From: Hevea brasiliensis
Lineage: Eukaryota; Streptophyta; Magnoliopsida; Malpighiales; Euphorbiaceae
Direction: 5' to 3'
Assembly: GCF_030052815.1 (NCBI RefSeq)
Contig: NC_079495.1
Span: forward strand, 56,956,773 to 57,020,772
Length of the DNA: 64,000 bases
Shown: positions 24,801 to 34,957 of the stretch, piece by piece
Layout of the letters: every line of letters begins with the position of its first letter
How positions within the stretch are numbered: the stretch's first letter is position 1
The notes under the pieces: generated by a model
What the model was told of the DNA's origin: nothing
The model's database searches: none
Seen by the model: only the letters and a program-made list of their open reading frames with translations
Position numbers and translations under genes: made by a program

Positions 24801-26372
24801 TTCATGAAAGTTGTTTGTCTATGTCTTAACTTGTTGCTGTAAAAATTTCAGGTCAATTGACCAAATCTACAGTGAGTTATGGCCAAATTAACAGTTACTG
24901 TGCATTTGGTCATTTTTGCAGGTGCTGTTGCAGAGGATCCGGATTGGGGCCAAGTTTTGGTCCTCTTGCTTTGGTCTTTTGGGCATGGTTTCTTCAGCAA
25001 AAATGTGTCATTATAAGCCTATTTTCATGTCCAATTGGTCAAACACCAATTGGACCAACACAGCCCAAGTTATGGCTGTGTAATTGGACTGAATTTTCAG
25101 TCCCTCTGCTGCTGTCCTAGGACAGCCTACATCTTCACTTTGCAATCCTATTTTTCAGTCCAATTCATTGTCAACATACCTAAAATGGTCACTAATTGAC
25201 TACTAAAATTTCCATTACTCAATTCAAATGCCAAGTCCAATTTTCACCCTTAAAACCCTAATTTCTCATTGCAATTCACCCATACACCTTAGTTACACAC
25301 TTCCATTCATTATATATGTGTTTATACACTTTAAACATAAGCTCTAATTCATTCTAAGTCCATCATCAACACTCAATCCTATTCCTTCCTTAGGGCAGCT
25401 GAAATCCATGGTATGTATACACATGAATTTAGTCCATTTAACTTACAATTTCATACTAAATTCAAGTCCTTAACATGAAAATAAAGGAATATTAGCATAA
25501 GTAAGCACTAAACTTGAATAGGGCAGAATTTCCCAACTCAAAACTTCACTTTCTTTCCTCTTCTTGGCTGCCAAACACTCTCCCAAGATGAGTGGACAAA
25601 TTTTAATGAAAAGAAGAAGAGATTTTATGGTGGGAAGTGAAGGGAATCAAGCTTGAAACAAGAGCTTCAATGGAGGGAGAGGGGAAGATGGGTTTCACGT
25701 CTTGAGGAAGAAGAAGAAGAAAAAAGGATGACCAGAATTTTTGGTCTTCTTTGACTCTTTTAAGAGTTTTAATAAAGCTTATTAACTTGTGATTGGTTGG
25801 GAGTGAGTGAGTGACATCATGTGATGTCATTATTTGCATTATTTTGATTTTTCTTTGCTTTTCTTTTCTACCACATTTCAATTTAATTTTCAACAATATT
25901 TATTCACATTTTAGATCATAATAATTATTTACTTAACTGGACAAGTCTGCCAAAAATCACCTCTGAAGGCGAAATGACCAAAATGCCCTCCGTTTGGCTT
26001 AACGGGTCAAAATTGTCTGTACCGATTGAAAATTTTTTCTAAGTATTTTCTTGGCATTCTAATGCCATGGGAACCTCAATAACCCTTCTCTGGAGTCCCA
26101 AAAATTATTTTATAATTTTTCCCCCGGGTCTAGGGCTCCTCGTTGCGAGAACCGCAACTTCCCTCTGGGTTACCCATCGCTTGGGCACCGGCTCATTTGA
26201 CTTAGTTGTATTTCATTTCTAAAATTTTTACTAAATTTTTCTTATTAATATTTGAGTTAATTATGGTTCCTGACTTTAGTTTAAATATTTTTCTGGACGT
26301 TCTAGCTGTCTAGACCGACACCGATCACCGGAACAGTAAACTGTGCGGAGTTGCTACCGGGAGGGTGTTACA
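21880..26372 (-). repeat. G4 5' LTR (4493 bp)
   Basis: Closely matches 17046-21525. Minisatellite at 23079-23151 and the 18-bp motif at 25971-25988. No gene. Confidence 0.92.
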
Positions 26373-26377
26373 GCGTA
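26373..26377. other. Target-site duplication of G4, right
   Basis: GCGTA, followed by GGTACTGAAG, which continues the interrupted G3 LTR exactly as at 11984. Confidence 0.88.
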
Positions 26378-26994
26378 GGTACTGAAGATTTGGACAGAGG
26401 GCCCAGTAGACCACAGATTGGGTAAGGCCGTTCACAGTTTTGCATAGTGTCCGTGTCACCTCAACTTCTGCAGTGCATTGGTAGGACACTAGGTGTCATT
26501 TTGGCATTCTGTAATAAATTTTGATTTTCTCATATGTAATGAAACTTATGTAATGTATTTTGATTTTCATGTAAATAATGCAAATTTGTGTTTGTAAATG
26601 GAAAAGTGAATATTGATCTGTGATTGTTACATGACTATCAAATGAGATGAATGATTGAGAATTGAAATTGAGAAATGAATGGTTGACAAATGTTGAGATG
26701 ATGATTATTGGAGTTTGAGAGTAATTGAATACAAATATATGATTATTGGAAGTGTTTTTCACAGGTTCCGAAGAACTGTTTTCTCCATTTTTAGCCGGTA
26801 CTCCGCTGGATTTTCTTTAAAATTTTCGGAACCTTAAATAAATTATAATTTCGATAAATGGCTTAAATAAATTATATTTCACAAGTTATATTCAAAAGGA
26901 AGAATAAAAATGAATTAAGATAAAATAGAGTGCTCCGGCACACTGAGTGGCATAACTTGCTCGGCTACACTATAGTCGGGTAAGGGGTGTCACA
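26378..26994 (+). repeat. G3 3' LTR, second part
   Basis: Continues the LTR broken at 17045 and ends GGGTGTCACA at 26994. Matches 11984-12596. Confidence 0.92.
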
Positions 26995-26999
26995 ATCAA
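26995..26999. other. Target-site duplication of G3, right
   Basis: ATCAA, exact copy of 8956-8960. Confidence 0.93.
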
Positions 27000-27722
27000 T
27001 ACATTCACTGTATATTTATTTTCTATTATTTCTTTTTTATTTTATTATTGGCACCACTAAGCATTATTGCTTAGTGCGTTGCTTTTGCCATGCATAGGTT
27101 CTGGAGAGACAGATCGAGAGCCCAGTAGACAACAGACTGGGTGAGACCTTCTGCAGCTCTGCATAGTGTCCGTGTCACCTCACCGATGTCAGTGCATTGG
27201 TAGGACACTAGGTTTCATTTTGGACATTTTGTAATTAAATTTTATTTTCTCATATGTAATTGAAACTTATGTAATGTATTTTGGTATTAATGTAAATAGT
27301 GAAAATTGTGTTTATGAATGAAAAAGTGAATATTTATTTATGACTTTTACATGATTATCATATGAGATGAATGATTGAGAAATGGAAATGTTGTTGAAAA
27401 ACATATTGAGATTTTGTTGATGAAATGGAGTTTGGGATTGATTGAAAATATTGGAAGTGTTTTTCACAGGTTCCGAAGAACTGTTTTCTCCATTTTTAGC
27501 CAGTACTCTGCCAGATTTTCTATAAAATTTGCGAAACCTCAAATAAATTTATGATTTCAATAAATGACTAAAATGAATTATATTTCACAAATTGTACTCC
27601 ATAACTATGAAAAAAAAAATAAATTAGGAAGAATAAAAAAGATTAAATTAAAATAGGGTGTTCCGGTATACTGTGTGGCATATCTTGCTCGGCTACAGTA
27701 TAGACAGGTAAGGGGTGTCACA
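27000..27722 (+). repeat. G2 5' LTR, second part
   Basis: Resumes the G2 LTR after G3 and ends GGGTGTCACA. Matches 32653-33372 of the G2 3' LTR. Confidence 0.9.
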
Positions 27723-27727
27723 TTTAG

Positions 27728-27739
27728 TGGTATCAGAGC
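27728..27739 (+). other. G2 primer-binding site
   Basis: TGGTATCAGAGC after the spacer TTTAG; initiator tRNA-Met type. Confidence 0.9.
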
Positions 27740-27849
27740 ACAGTTTAGGCATTTCTGGGCCTAGATCAAGTCCATACCATGCATTGCATTTGTAAGAGTC
27801 GAGGTGACCCTAATGCAGATCTATTTGTCTTTGTTATTTTGATTAAGAT

Positions 27850-28585
27850 ATGGACCCCACATCTCAGAGGACAGTTGAGGAGGAAGTGGAGAGTCATAAC
27901 TTAGGACTTATTCCTCTCAGAATTCAAGAAGAAATATGTGGGTAGTGTATACCTGGAAGAGAGAAGAAGAGAGTTCATTAACCTGAGGCAGAGACAACTG
28001 ACAGTGGCCGAGTATGAAAAGGAATTTGTCAGATTGAGCCGCTATGGAAGGGAAATAGTCCCTAATGAGACCGAAAGGTGTGAGAGATTTGAAGAGGGAT
28101 TAAATGACAACAAAAAGATCATGATTACTGCCTTGGGAATCACAGACTTCACCAAGTTAGTGGAAGCTGTAATAAAAGTTGAAAAGGTTAGAATAAAAGA
28201 GCAGACCAGAAGAGAGAGACAGCAGAAGAGGGGCCCGGGTCAGTCTAGTTCATCTCCTGCACCTGGGAAGAAGTTCAAAGGTCCACCTGCACAGAGTTCA
28301 GGTCAACCACAAGGTCAGGGTCAGTCTCAGGGGCTCAGGCCACAGTTCACCCCTAGGAGAGGTCAGTCCACACCATCAGTGGGCAGCTCTCTAGGGACGG
28401 GGTTTAGGGGACCAGCCCCAGCAACTTCTGCATGTCCACATTGCCTGAAGTGGCATAAGGGGGAGTGTTGGAGAGTGACTGGTGCCTGCTTAAGGTGTGG
28501 GTCGATAGAGCATCAGCTAAGGAACTGTCCATGCAAAACTACTACAGCTGCTCCAACACAAGCAGACAGACCTACTCAAGGGTAA
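27850..28585 (+). pseudogene. G2 gag with N-terminal deletion
   Basis: The ATG at 27850 matches the gag start of G3. After GAGAGTCAT (about 27898) the text jumps to AACTTAGGACTTATTCC, equivalent to about 54676 in G5, so roughly 390 bp of N-terminal gag are missing. From 27938 an open frame of 215 codons encodes the rest of the Retrotrans_gag core (YLEERRREF, EYEKEFVRLSRYG, FEEGLND), a Gln/Pro/Gly-rich linker (about residues 90-155) and a zinc knuckle (CPHC, HKGEC, CLRCG, NCPC). It ends just before pol in another frame. The deletion would remove part of the capsid fold. Confidence 0.85.
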
Positions 28586-28607
28586 GAAATCTGGCAAATC
28601 TGAGGCA

Positions 28608-31600
28608 GTGGGACCATCACAGAGGCCTGCATCTGAGCCAGCAGAGAGGCCTGAGGGTAGACCACCTGCCAGAGCCTATGCCATGAGAGCTCAGGAGGAG
28701 CAAGATGCCCCGTACATCATCAGGGGTATGTTTTCCCTCTACAATACATCTGTGCATGCATTGGTGGATCCAGGATCTACTCATTCATACATCTGCATCA
28801 ACCTACTTGTAGAAAAGGGGATACTAGTAGGGGAAAGTGACCAAGACATCCTGGTCACTAATCCATTGGGCCACAGTGTAATGGTGAACAAAGTGTACAA
28901 AGGTTGCCCATTAAGGATTCAGGGGTATGAATTCTTGGCAGACCTGATTGAGTTGCCTTTCCATGAGTTTGATGCGATTTTGGGAATGGACTGGTTGTCA
29001 CGTCATCAGGCAATGGTTAATTGTAAATTGAAAAGAATTTCTTTGAAAACTCCTGAGGGTAATGAGATTACAGTTATGGGGGAAAGGATAGATTTCTTGT
29101 CCAATGCCATCTCAGCGACAGTTGCAAGAAAACTGATGAGAAAAAGCTGTGAAGCCTACCTAGCACATGTGGTGGATACTAGGCATGCTAAGCCAGATCT
29201 GTGTGACATACCCACAGTAAAAGACTTCCCAGATGTGTTCCTTGAAGAATTGCCTGGTTTGCCACCAGAAAGGGAAGTTGAATTTGCTATTGAGACACTG
29301 CTGGGTACAGACCCAATCTCTATTGCTCCTTATAGGATGGCGCCCACAGAATTGAAGGAACTGAAAATCCAGTTATAGGAGTTACTGGATAAGGGGTTCA
29401 TACGCCCCAGTGTGTCACCATGGGGAGCTCCAGTGCTGTTTGCAAAGAAGAAAGATGGGACTTTGAGGTTATGCATTGATTACCGACAGTTGAATAAAGT
29501 GACAGTGAAGAATAAGTATCCGTTGCCTAGAATTGATGATCTGTTTGATCTGTTGAAGGGAGCAGGAGTATTTTCTAAAATTGATTTCAGATCAGGGTAT
29601 CATCAGTTGAGGGTGAAGGATGCAGATGTGCCAAAGACTGTATTCAGGACCCGATATGGGCATTATGAGTTCCTAGTGATGCCCTTTGGCGTAACAAATG
29701 CACCAACAACATTCATGGACCTTATGAATCGTATCTTCCATCCATACCTAGATTGGTTCATAGTGGTCTTTATTGATGATATTTTGGTGTATTCCAAGAC
29801 CAGGGAAGAATATGATGAGCATTTGAGAATTGTTCTGTAAACCCTGAGAGAAAAAAAAAGATGTATGCTAAGTTGTCCGAGTGTGACTTCTAGTTGAATG
29901 AGATTGCATTCCTTGGACACATAGTGTCAGCTGATGGGATTAGAGTGGATCCCAAGAAGACAAAAGCAGTGATGGAATGGAAGCCTCCCAGAAATACAAC
30001 TGAGGTCAGAAGTTTCTTGGGGCTAGCTGGGTATTATAGAAGATTTGTGAAGGGATTTTCCTTAATAGTTGCTCCAATGACCAAGTTATTACACAAGAAT
30101 GTCAGATTTGATTAGAATGACAAGTGTCAGACCAGTTTTGAGAAGTTGAAGGCTATGTTGACAGAGGCACCAGTGTTAACACAGCCAGTGTCAGGAAAGG
30201 ACTTTGTGGTCTACAGTGATGCCTGTCATAATGGGTTAGGGTGTGTATTGATGCAAGAGGGGAAGGTGGTCGCTTATGCTTCCAGGCAGCTAAGGCCACA
30301 TGAACAGAATTACCCTACCCATGATCTAGAGCTTGCAGCAATTATCTTCGCACTGAAGATAAGGAGGCACTACTTATATGGTGAAAAGTGCTACATTTAC
30401 ACAGACCACAAAAGTCTAAAATATTTGCCAACTCAGAAGGAGCTCAACCTTAGACAGAGGCGATCGATTGAGTTTCTGAAGGACTATGATTGTGTAATTG
30501 ACTACCGTCCTGGGAAGGCAAATGTAGTTGCTGATGCTTTGAGCAGAAAATCCATCATAGCTTTGTGATCATTGAATGCCCGTCTATCTTTGGTTCGAGA
30601 TGGAGCTATTTCGGCTGAGTTGCAAGTGAGGCCAAACCTGCTACAGCAGATTTTAAATGGGCAGAAGGTAGATGAGAAGCTAAAGGCTATTATGAGCAAA
30701 ATCCTAGAAGGGAAAGAAACTGACCATGAAGTGAAAACAGAAGGGTGTCTGTACTACAAAGGAAGATTATGTGTACCAGATGATGGGGAATTGAAAGCCA
30801 ATATCCTGAAAGAGGCACATACCATTGTTTATGTTATGCACCCAGGAAGTACAAAAATGTATGATGATCTGAAGCTTCAGTATTGGTGGCCTGGTATGAA
30901 GAAGGACATAGCTGACTATGTGGCTAAATGCTTGACATGTCAGCAAGTCAAGGCAGAACATCAAGTTCCATCGGGATTGCTATAGCCTATACGTATACCT
31001 GAATGGAAATGGGATCGGGTCACTATGGATTTTGTAAGTGGTCTACCTCTCACCCAGAAGAAGCATGATGCAGTATGGGTGATATTAGATAGATTGACGA
31101 AGTCAGCACACTTTTTGCCAATTAGGACTGACTACTCAATGGAGAAGTTAGCAGAATTGTATATTAGTGAGATAGTTAGACTGCATGGAATTCCACTTTC
31201 CATCATATTTGATCGAGACCCAAGGTTTACATTGAGATTTTGGAAGAAGTTTCATGAATCCTTGGGCACACAACTCTACTTCAGCACAGCTTTCCATCCT
31301 CAGACGGATGGGCAATCAGAAAGAGTAATCCAGGTAAACAATTGAAACCAATTGAACTAATACAAATATTGAACTGAAATGATAATAATAACATGAAATA
31401 TATGTCAGGTCCTTGAAGATATGATGAGGAGTTGTGTCATTGAATTTGAGGGAAGTTAGGATAGATACCTTCCACTGGCAGAATTTGCATACAACAATAG
31501 CTACCAAGCTAGTATCCAAATGGCCCCGTATGAAGCACTGTATGGGAGGAAATGTAAAACTCCAGTGTGCTAGACTGAATTGGGCGAGGATAAACTGGTA

Positions 31601-32119
31601 GGGCCAGACCTGGTGAAACAGACTGAGGAGAAGGTAAAGATAATCAAAGCCAATCTGAAGGTTGCCTCAGACAGATAAAAATCCTATGCCGACCTGAAGA
31701 GAAAAGAAATAGAGTATGCGGTTGGCGACAAAGTGTTCCTCAAGGTGTCACCGTGGAAGAAGGTACTAAGGTTTGGAAGAAAAGGTAAGTTAAGCCCTAG
31801 GTTCATTGGCCCATATTAAGTCATTGAACGGGTGGGTCTAGTGGCCTACAGGCTAGCTTTACCACTAGAACTGGACAAGATTCACAATGTGTTCCACGTA
31901 TCTATGCTAAGAAGATACCTCTCAGATCCTTCACATGTCATCTCCATGGAAGAAATTGAAGTACAACCGGATTTGACATATGAAGAAGAACTCATATGGA
32001 TCCTGGCTTGGGAAGTGAAAGAGTTGAGAAATAAGCAGATTCCACTGGTGAAAGTGCTTTGGAGGCAGCACAACACCGAGGAGGCAACTTGGGAAAATGA
32101 AGAGACGATGAGGCAATAG
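28608..32119 (+). pseudogene. G2 pol: protease, RT, RNase H, integrase, chromodomain
   Basis: Polyprotein gene broken by about ten stops and one frameshift. The protease is near 28740-28830 with [10 protein letters not shown] (DPG in place of the usual D-S/T-G, also in G5). RT runs from about 29400 with [11 protein letters not shown] and FIDDILVY near 29770. RNase H is at about 30190-30540 (YSDA, YTDHKSL). Integrase has the HPGS...CLTCQ zinc site near 30840-30950, then MDFVSGLP, FDRDPR and HPQTDGQSE. The chromodomain is at about 31970-32115 (VKELRNKQIPLVKVLW, EATWENEE). Stops at 29376, 29838, about 29891, 30113, 30566, 30983 and later mostly replace Gln, Trp or Arg codons through C-to-T or G-to-A change. 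A poly-A indel near 29850 shifts the frame. Integrase contains a 75-bp intron-like insert. Inactive. Confidence 0.93.
31334..31408 (+). other. 75-bp intron-like insert in the G2 integrase
   Basis: It lies between the codons for ..SERVIQ and VLEDMM, which are adjacent in related integrases. It begins GTAAAC, ends TGTCAG, is strongly AT-rich, sits on a codon boundary and contains stop codons. Removing it restores the integrase reading. An intron, a short filler insertion, or divergence between two duplicated ends could explain it; GT...AG ends favour the first. Confidence 0.55.
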
Positions 32120-32143
32120 TTCCCTCAACTATTTACATCAGGT

Positions 32144-32163
32144 AAATTTCAAGGACGAAATTT
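32144..32163 (+). other. G2 pre-PPT hairpin (one mismatch)
   Basis: AAATTTCAAGGACGAAATTT: the same inverted repeat as in G1, G3 and G4 with one G-to-A change in the stem. Confidence 0.7.
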
Positions 32164-32181
32164 AAATTAGAGGGGAAGAGT
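32164..32181 (+). other. G2 polypurine tract
   Basis: AAATTAGAGGGGAAGAGT just before the 3' LTR. Confidence 0.87.
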
Positions 32182-33372
32182 TATAACACCCTCCCTGTAG
32201 CAATTCCGTACATTCTACTGTTCCGGTGACCAGTGTGAAACTTAAAAGTGTGAAATGCCCTAGTATACCTAATAAGATTGGTTTGGATAGCTTGGCATGC
32301 CAATAGGGTTCAGTTAGCAGTACTGCACATGGCATTATGCCATTTTGTGATTTCATGGCTTTTAGCCATTCTGACATTATGTTGATACTTGGCCTTGTGC
32401 CTAAGGTTATTACAGCTTATTAGCTGTTCTGTTGCACACTAGGAGATACATATATGACCGATCGTGTGACAGGCCGAGGTACTTAATACCCAGTGCCAGT
32501 TTACCTATTTATCCAGTCCATTCGTTCAGTATAGGGTACTTGGGCAACCAAAAATGAAAGTGGATAAATTTAATGAAATAATAAATATAACAAGTACCAA
32601 ATAAGTAAGACTACAAATACTCATCGAAAATTTGTTTGAAATGAGACATCAATATATTCACTGCATATTTATTTTCTGTTATTTCTTTTTTTATTTTATT
32701 ATTGGCACCACTAAGCATTATTGCTTAGCGCGTTGCTTTTGCCACGCGTAGGTTCTGGAGAGACAGACCGAGAGCCCAGTAGACCACAGACTGGGTGAGA
32801 TCTTCTGCAGCTTTGCATAGTATCCTTGTCACCTCACTGACGTCAGTGCATTGGTAGGACACTAGGTTTCATTTTGGGTATTTTGTAATTAACTTTTATT
32901 TTCTCATATGTAATTGAAACTTATGTAATGTATTTGGGTATTAATGTAAATAGTGAAAATTGTGTTTATGAATGAAAACGTGAATATTTATTTATGACTT
33001 TTACATGATTATCATATGAGATGAATGATTGAGAAATAGAAATGTTGTTGAAAAACATATTGAGATTTTGTTGATGAAATGTAGTTTGGGATTGATTGAA
33101 AATATTGGAAGTGTTTTTCACAGGTTCTGAAGAACTGTTTTCTCCATTTTTAGCTGGTACTCTGCCGGATTTTCTATAAAATTTGCAGAACCTCAAATAA
33201 ATTTATGATTTTAATAAATGACTGAAATGAATTATATTTCACAAATTGTACTCCTTAACTATGAAAAAAAAAATTAGGTAGAATAAAAATGATTGAATTA
33301 AAATAGGGTGTTCCAGTACACTGTGTGGCATATCTTGCTTGGCTACACTATAGACGGGTAAGGGGTGTCACA
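32182..33372 (+). repeat. G2 3' LTR with 1.84-kb deletion
   Basis: Starts TATAACACCC (one base off the family start) and ends GGGTGTCACA. After GACCAGTGT it jumps to GAAACTTAAAAGTG, which in the 5' LTR lies 1840 bp further on (6706 to 8546). TGT is present at both edges, a microhomology junction. Confidence 0.9.
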
Positions 33373-33377
33373 GTTTT
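33373..33377. other. Target-site duplication of G2, right
   Basis: GTTTT, exact copy of 6647-6651. Confidence 0.88.
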
Positions 33378-33403
33378 AACCTCATTTATATCAAAGTATG
33401 CAT
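33378..33403 (-). repeat. Host LTR fragment H, middle piece
   Basis: Twenty-six bases between G2 and P1. Too short to classify alone; assigned to H because it lies between two insertions with closed target duplications. Confidence 0.5.
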
Positions 33404-33408
33404 AATTT
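33404..33408. other. Target-site duplication of P1, left
   Basis: AATTT, repeated exactly at 43383-43387. Confidence 0.9.
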
Positions 33409-34734
33409 TGTTAGTAGTATGCCCTAGAGCATATCATTTAGTATGTATCTTGTACATATTTTTATTAATAAAAGGCATTTCCACTTTTCCGTTTACATAA
33501 TATATTTATGTGTAATAGAAAAGGTCCATTGATATTTTGTTAGAAATATTATTCTTAAGTTGTTAAGAATATGAGTGACAATATTTCTAGCACAAAGTAT
33601 CATAAATAGGTTCACAATCGAGGATACTTCATAATAAGGACATGACTTATCCAGAAAGATTGTATTCATGTTTGTTCCCAAGTTATTTATATGAGATATA
33701 AATAAGATGGAATGGTGAGTCTCATGCCATATGACAAATATGATAGGCACTTATAAATGATAAGTAGGCCGAACCAGTGACACTTATGACAAGCACATGG
33801 AGTTTACTCTTGTCAATGTTTTGTCATAAATCATATCAGTGCATATAATCTTTAGACCTGAGATAGCACAGTTATCTTGTATATAGGTAGTTTGAGTTTG
33901 ATAATGCTTTCATACTTGTACTATGTATTGGTATATGGGCATGTGTTGGCTTCTACTAGTTATATATGGAGGTAGGTGTTAATCAAGATGGAATCTGTTC
34001 CTCTAAGTAAATAGAGATAAAATCCTATGTTCATTTAATTGTTCTTGATGTTTCAAGCTCCCGACTGTGATGTATAGATTTATTCAGAAAAGAGTTTCTG
34101 ATGAGAAAATCTTTTTAATCAACAACTGGAACTAAAAGAGAACATAATATTCATAGCAAATGGAGTTTGACATAAACCATGACTCCAACTTGAGTTGAGA
34201 TTTTGTAACAGAGAGATTCTAGTGCATGGTAACATATGATTATAGGTTTATTTAAGGTAAACCTTATTACTAATTGGGTGGCCATGGCATGCTATGCTAG
34301 GTGTTAACCATGGTCTATGAGGTTCATAAAATGATTTAGAGAAATCATTTATGGTAAGAAAGAGTTCTGATGATATTAAGAGTTGATATCATGTCTCATT
34401 GCCAATTAGTGATGAGCCTAGTAAGTCACACACATACACAAGTTATCACCTATTTAAATATGATTTAATTAATTAATTAATTAAAGAGTTTAATTGATTA
34501 ATTAAATAGGTTTGGTTTGCAATTAAATTGCAAAGTCCCTAGCACGACTTGAAACCAAATCTAGATTATTGGATGTGTAGTATAAATTAAATTTATATTT
34601 AAAGTGTTTAAATATGAATTTAATTAATGAGAAATTAATTAATAGAGATTAATTAATTAATTTATATTTGATATAAATTAATTAGAAGAAGAAAAATAAT
34701 TATTTTGGGTTAAGAACTCAAAATTAAGACACAG

Positions 34735-34752
34735 GGGCATTTTGGTCATTTC
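34735..34752 (+). promoter_or_regulatory. 18-bp motif shared with gypsy LTRs
   Basis: GGGCATTTTGGTCATTTC. The exact complement is found in the gypsy LTRs at 1057, 5986, 21124, 25971 and 50039. Function unknown; position 10 bp before a G-box suggests a transcriptional role. Confidence 0.45.
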
Positions 34753-34761
34753 ATAGTGTGA

Positions 34762-34769
34762 CACGTGGC
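34762..34769 (+). promoter_or_regulatory. G-box/ABRE-like CACGTGGC in the copia LTR
   Basis: CACGTGGC, a bZIP-type core known from abscisic-acid and stress promoters, upstream of a TATTTAAG box by about 180 bp. Conserved at 42627-42634 and, reversed, 58800-58807. Role inferred only. Confidence 0.4.
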
Positions 34770-34949
34770 ATCATGAGATGTTGACACATGAGATTATACA
34801 TAAGCTTGCCAAATGTTTTTTGATCATGTAAGATGATTAAAATCAAGATTAAATATAGGTTTGATACTTGGCACAATGTGATTGGGTCACTTAAACCTAG
34901 AGCTAATCAAAGGGTGACATGTGGCAAGGGTTTAATGTGTTAACCTAGC

Positions 34950-34957
34950 TATTTAAG
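34950..34957 (+). promoter_or_regulatory. Candidate TATA box of P1
   Basis: TATTTAAG in the P1 5' LTR, followed by a CT-rich stretch from about 34985. It is the best TATA-like word near the G-box, but no start site can be proven. Confidence 0.3.

Larger units (their letters stand above)
17046..26372 (-). mobile_element. G4: LTR retrotransposon with 4.5-kb LTRs and a 354-bp internal region
   Basis: Minus-strand element nested in the G3 3' LTR. Its LTRs are 17046-21525 (4480 bp) and 21880-26372 (4493 bp), each bounded by TGTAACACCC/GGGTGTCACA-type ends. Between them, 21526-21879 holds only polypurine tract, hairpin, about 280 bp of leader-like DNA and the primer site. There is no gag or pol frame. 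The cis signals for reverse transcription are intact, so it could be copied in trans. It is larger than a TRIM because of its LTRs, and unlike a typical LARD because the length is in the LTRs and not the centre. Confidence 0.93.
8961..26994 (+). mobile_element. G3: non-autonomous gag-only gypsy element inside the G2 LTR
   Basis: Plus-strand element with a 3636-bp 5' LTR (8961-12596), 1435 bp of internal DNA (12597-14031) and a 3' LTR of 3631 bp in two parts (14032-17045 and 26378-26994) split by G4. A perfect ATCAA duplication brackets it. The internal region has primer site, gag, hairpin and polypurine tract but no pol. The gag reading stops and about 60 bp later the pre-PPT hairpin begins, so pol was removed as a block. 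Same TR-GAG plan as G1. Confidence 0.93.
6652..33372 (+). mobile_element. G2: Ty3/gypsy chromovirus (Tekay/Del type) split by nested insertions
   Basis: Plus-strand gypsy element. Its 5' LTR is 6652-8960 plus 27000-27722 (about 3.03 kb once G3 is removed). Its internal region is 27723-32181 (primer site, damaged gag, pol with protease, RT, RNase H, integrase and chromodomain, polypurine tract). Its 3' LTR, 32182-33372, has lost 1.84 kb. A perfect GTTTT duplication brackets the element, which proves that 27 kb of window belong to one insertion plus later ones. Domain order PR-RT-RH-IN-chromodomain is diagnostic of plant chromoviruses. Many premature stops make it inactive. Confidence 0.93.

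Noticed and set aside
28740..28830. DPG in place of D-S/T-G in the gypsy protease as an inactivating mutation
   Set aside because: G5 has the same residues, so it is a lineage feature and I believe DPG variants occur in other plant gypsy elements; not counted as damage.
33493..33750. An 85-codon antisense frame repeated in three copia LTRs (also 41358-41615 and 59815-60072)
   Set aside because: The LTRs are near-identical, so any frame in one is in all; no start context, domain or codon pattern supports a protein.
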